Under the pieces are notes generated by a model. That model did no database searches. It had not been told where the DNA came from and was given only the letters and a program-made list of their open reading frames with translations. A stretch of 64,000 nt of DNA from Thermobispora bispora DSM 43833 (lineage in GTDB: Bacteria > Actinomycetota > Actinomycetes > Streptosporangiales > Streptosporangiaceae), in NCBI RefSeq assembly GCF_000092645.1, contig NC_014165.1, positions 2,480,001-2,544,000 of the forward strand, written 5' to 3'. Made by a program: the position numbers and the translations under genes. Shown one piece after another: positions 62,838 through 64,000 of this stretch; position 1 is the first letter of the stretch, and every line of letters begins with the position of its first letter.

Positions 62838-64000
62838 GTGGCTTTCCCGATCGATCCTCTTGATGTCGCGGTCGAGCTGCTGATAGACGGTGCATGGGTC
62901 GATATCACGACGGACGTCCTCGTTCGCGACGGCATCACGATTAATCGCGGTCGTCGTGACGAGGGCGTTCAGACCGACCCGTCGAAGTGTTCGCTGAGCA
63001 TCAACAACGTCAGCGGGAAGTATTCGCCACGTAACCCGAACTCTCCCTACTTCCAGAAAATCGGCCGGAACACTCAGATTCGTATCAAGGTCGATGGGGT
63101 CGTTCGGTTCCATGGAGAGGTCTCCAGTTGGCCGCCGAAGTGGGACGTGTCCGGCAACGATGTGTGGACTCCCATAGAACCGTCCGGCATCCTGCGTCGG
63201 CTCGGTCAGGGTGCGACGGTTCTCCGCTCGACCTTGTACCGCGGACTGACCTATCCGGAAGCTACTGATCCTCCCGTCGCCTACTGGCCGTGCGAGGACG
63301 CCAAGGGCTCAACGTCGCTTGCGTCCGCTGCCGGCGGTCAACCGATGCGTATCAAGGGTGATCCGACCCTTGCCGAATTTTCGGATTTCATCGCGTCCGG
63401 ACCTATCCCGCTGCTGAGCGACAGTGAGTGGACCGGAACCGTTCCTACCTACTCGATGACCAGCCAGACGCAGGTTCGGTTCCTGCTTCATGTCCCGAGC
63501 ACAGGTTCGGCCAACGGGCAGACCATCTGCCGGATTCGTACGACCGGCACGGCGAAGCTCTGGCATCTGAACTACGGATCAGGTGGCGCGCTACAGCTCC
63601 AGGCGTTCGCCGGTGACGGTGGCGGTGGGGTCATGGACACGGGCATGGTCACGTTCAACGTTGACGGCAAGCTCTTGCGCGTCTCCATCGAACTGGAGCA
63701 GAACGGCGCCAACATCGATTGCGCCGTAGCCACGCTCGAAGCCGGGAAGAACACGGGTCTGGTCTACCTGAGTTCGGTATCCGGCCAGACCGTTGGACAG
63801 GTAACGCAGCTCATCATCTCGCCCGAGGGCGGCATCGGTGACGTGGCGATCGGTCACCTGTCGGTACAGAACGCGATCACAGATCTGTTCGACCTGTCGG
63901 GACAGCTCACCGGTTGGGTTGGCGAGACGGCCGGACGGCGGATCGAGCGGTTGTGCCGAGAGGAAGGTATTCCCTTCACATCAGCCGGCGACTTGGACGA
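62838..64000 (+). CDS. Phage minor tail protein (3' end outside window)
   Basis: The frame opens at GTG 62838, two bases after the tape measure stop, with GGGAGG just upstream, and is open to the window end (387 codons). The N-terminus (AFPIDPLDVAVELLIDGAWV, DITTDVLVRDGITINRGRRDEG, CSLSINNVSGKYSPRNPNSPYF) is typical of minor tail proteins of actinobacteriophages. A LamG-like stretch begins at YWPCEDAKGSTSL (about 154), suggesting a glycan-binding jelly-roll. Base composition is phage-like. The order tape measure, minor tail protein is normal for siphovirus tails, so more tail genes should follow to the right. Confidence 0.88.
   Translation, partial: MAFPIDPLDVAVELLIDGAWVDITTDVLVRDGITINRGRRDEGVQTDPSKCSLSINNVSGKYSPRNPNSPYFQKIGRNTQIRIKVDGVVRFHGEVSSWPPKWDVSGNDVWTPIEPSGILRRLGQGATVLRSTLYRGLTYPEATDPPVAYWPCEDAKGSTSLASAAGGQPMRIKGDPTLAEFSDFIASGPIPLLSDSEWTGTVPTYSMTSQTQVRFLLHVPSTGSANGQTICRIRTTGTAKLWHLNYGSGGALQLQAFAGDGGGGVMDTGMVTFNVDGKLLRVSIELEQNGANIDCAVATLEAGKNTGLVYLSSVSGQTVGQVTQLIISPEGGIGDVAIGHLSVQNAITDLFDLSGQLTGWVGETAGRRIERLCREEGIPFTSAGDLD

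Overview
The window is high-GC actinobacterial DNA, probably from a thermophilic, plant-biomass-degrading member of the Streptosporangiales (Thermobispora-like). The reasons are very strong G/C preference at third codon positions, frequent GTG starts with purine-rich ribosome binding sites, a CBM2-linked GH48 cellulase and GH10 xylanase side by side, and a perfect CelR-type operator (TGGGAGCGCTCCCA) at the cellulase promoter. The species name is an inference; the sequence alone gives only the lineage.

Layout. 1-3834 (all minus): DUF485 membrane protein (cut by the window edge), LytTR response regulator, LytS-type histidine kinase, HIT hydrolase, DUF3618 protein and a holin-X-like membrane protein. 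4079-8540: a polysaccharide-degrading island with Cel48 and Xyn10, each with a different operator. 8548-12763 (minus): small unknown protein, lipid/diacylglycerol kinase, secreted M6 metalloprotease. 13013-15732 (plus): GlcD-type flavoprotein, enoyl-CoA hydratase, small unknown protein. 15946-17463 (minus): phytoene-dehydrogenase-like oxidoreductase. 17722-21651 (plus): pseudouridine catabolism (psuG-psuK), then an Ala/Pro-rich HTH protein. 21704-21913: seven exact-length 30-bp imperfect tandem repeats between convergent genes. 22000-28040 (minus): leucine/isovalerate catabolic operon (two methylcrotonyl-CoA carboxylase subunits, HMG-CoA lyase, acyl-CoA dehydrogenase) plus a GNAT gene, with a divergent TetR regulator and a palindrome in the shared promoter. 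28917-31133 (minus): fused E1 alpha/beta 2-oxoacid dehydrogenase. 31431-33265 (minus): DrrAB-type ABC exporter. 33576-34316 (plus): M50-like membrane protease with an apparent CTG start. 34317-35726: AT-richer island with an orphan membrane protein. 35897-42180: GntR regulator divergent from an operon encoding an MBL-fold lactonase-like enzyme, a hydroxyacid-oxoacid transhydrogenase, a His-rich FmdB protein and a fused FAD/Fe-S 2-hydroxyacid dehydrogenase. 42160-47006 (minus): sbcCD. 47198-50375 (plus): alpha/beta hydrolase and LCP-family protein. 50372-51367 (minus): enolase-superfamily protein lacking catalytic lysines. 51851-58870 (minus): five overlapping genes, SWIM / DUF5691 / MoxR ATPase / DUF5682 / VWA, the VWA gene carrying an apparent frameshift. 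59038-60543 (plus): aldehyde dehydrogenase. From about 61,000 to the end: lower-GC phage tail genes (truncated tape measure, minor tail protein), the broken edge of a prophage.

Two loci deserve most attention. The GntR-controlled operon at 36.7-42.2 kb can be read as a gamma-butyrolactone / 4-hydroxybutyrate pathway: lactone opening, oxidation of the hydroxyacid by transfer of reducing equivalents to 2-oxoglutarate, and regeneration of 2-oxoglutarate from D-2-hydroxyglutarate by the flavoprotein. The MoxR-VWA cluster at 51.9-58.9 kb is a translationally coupled five-component system. Its DUF5682 member shows a two-GxxH motif pattern like that of the TraB/TIKI superfamily, which suggests an ATPase-chaperone system with an enzymatic effector. 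Both readings are inferences from motifs and gene order.
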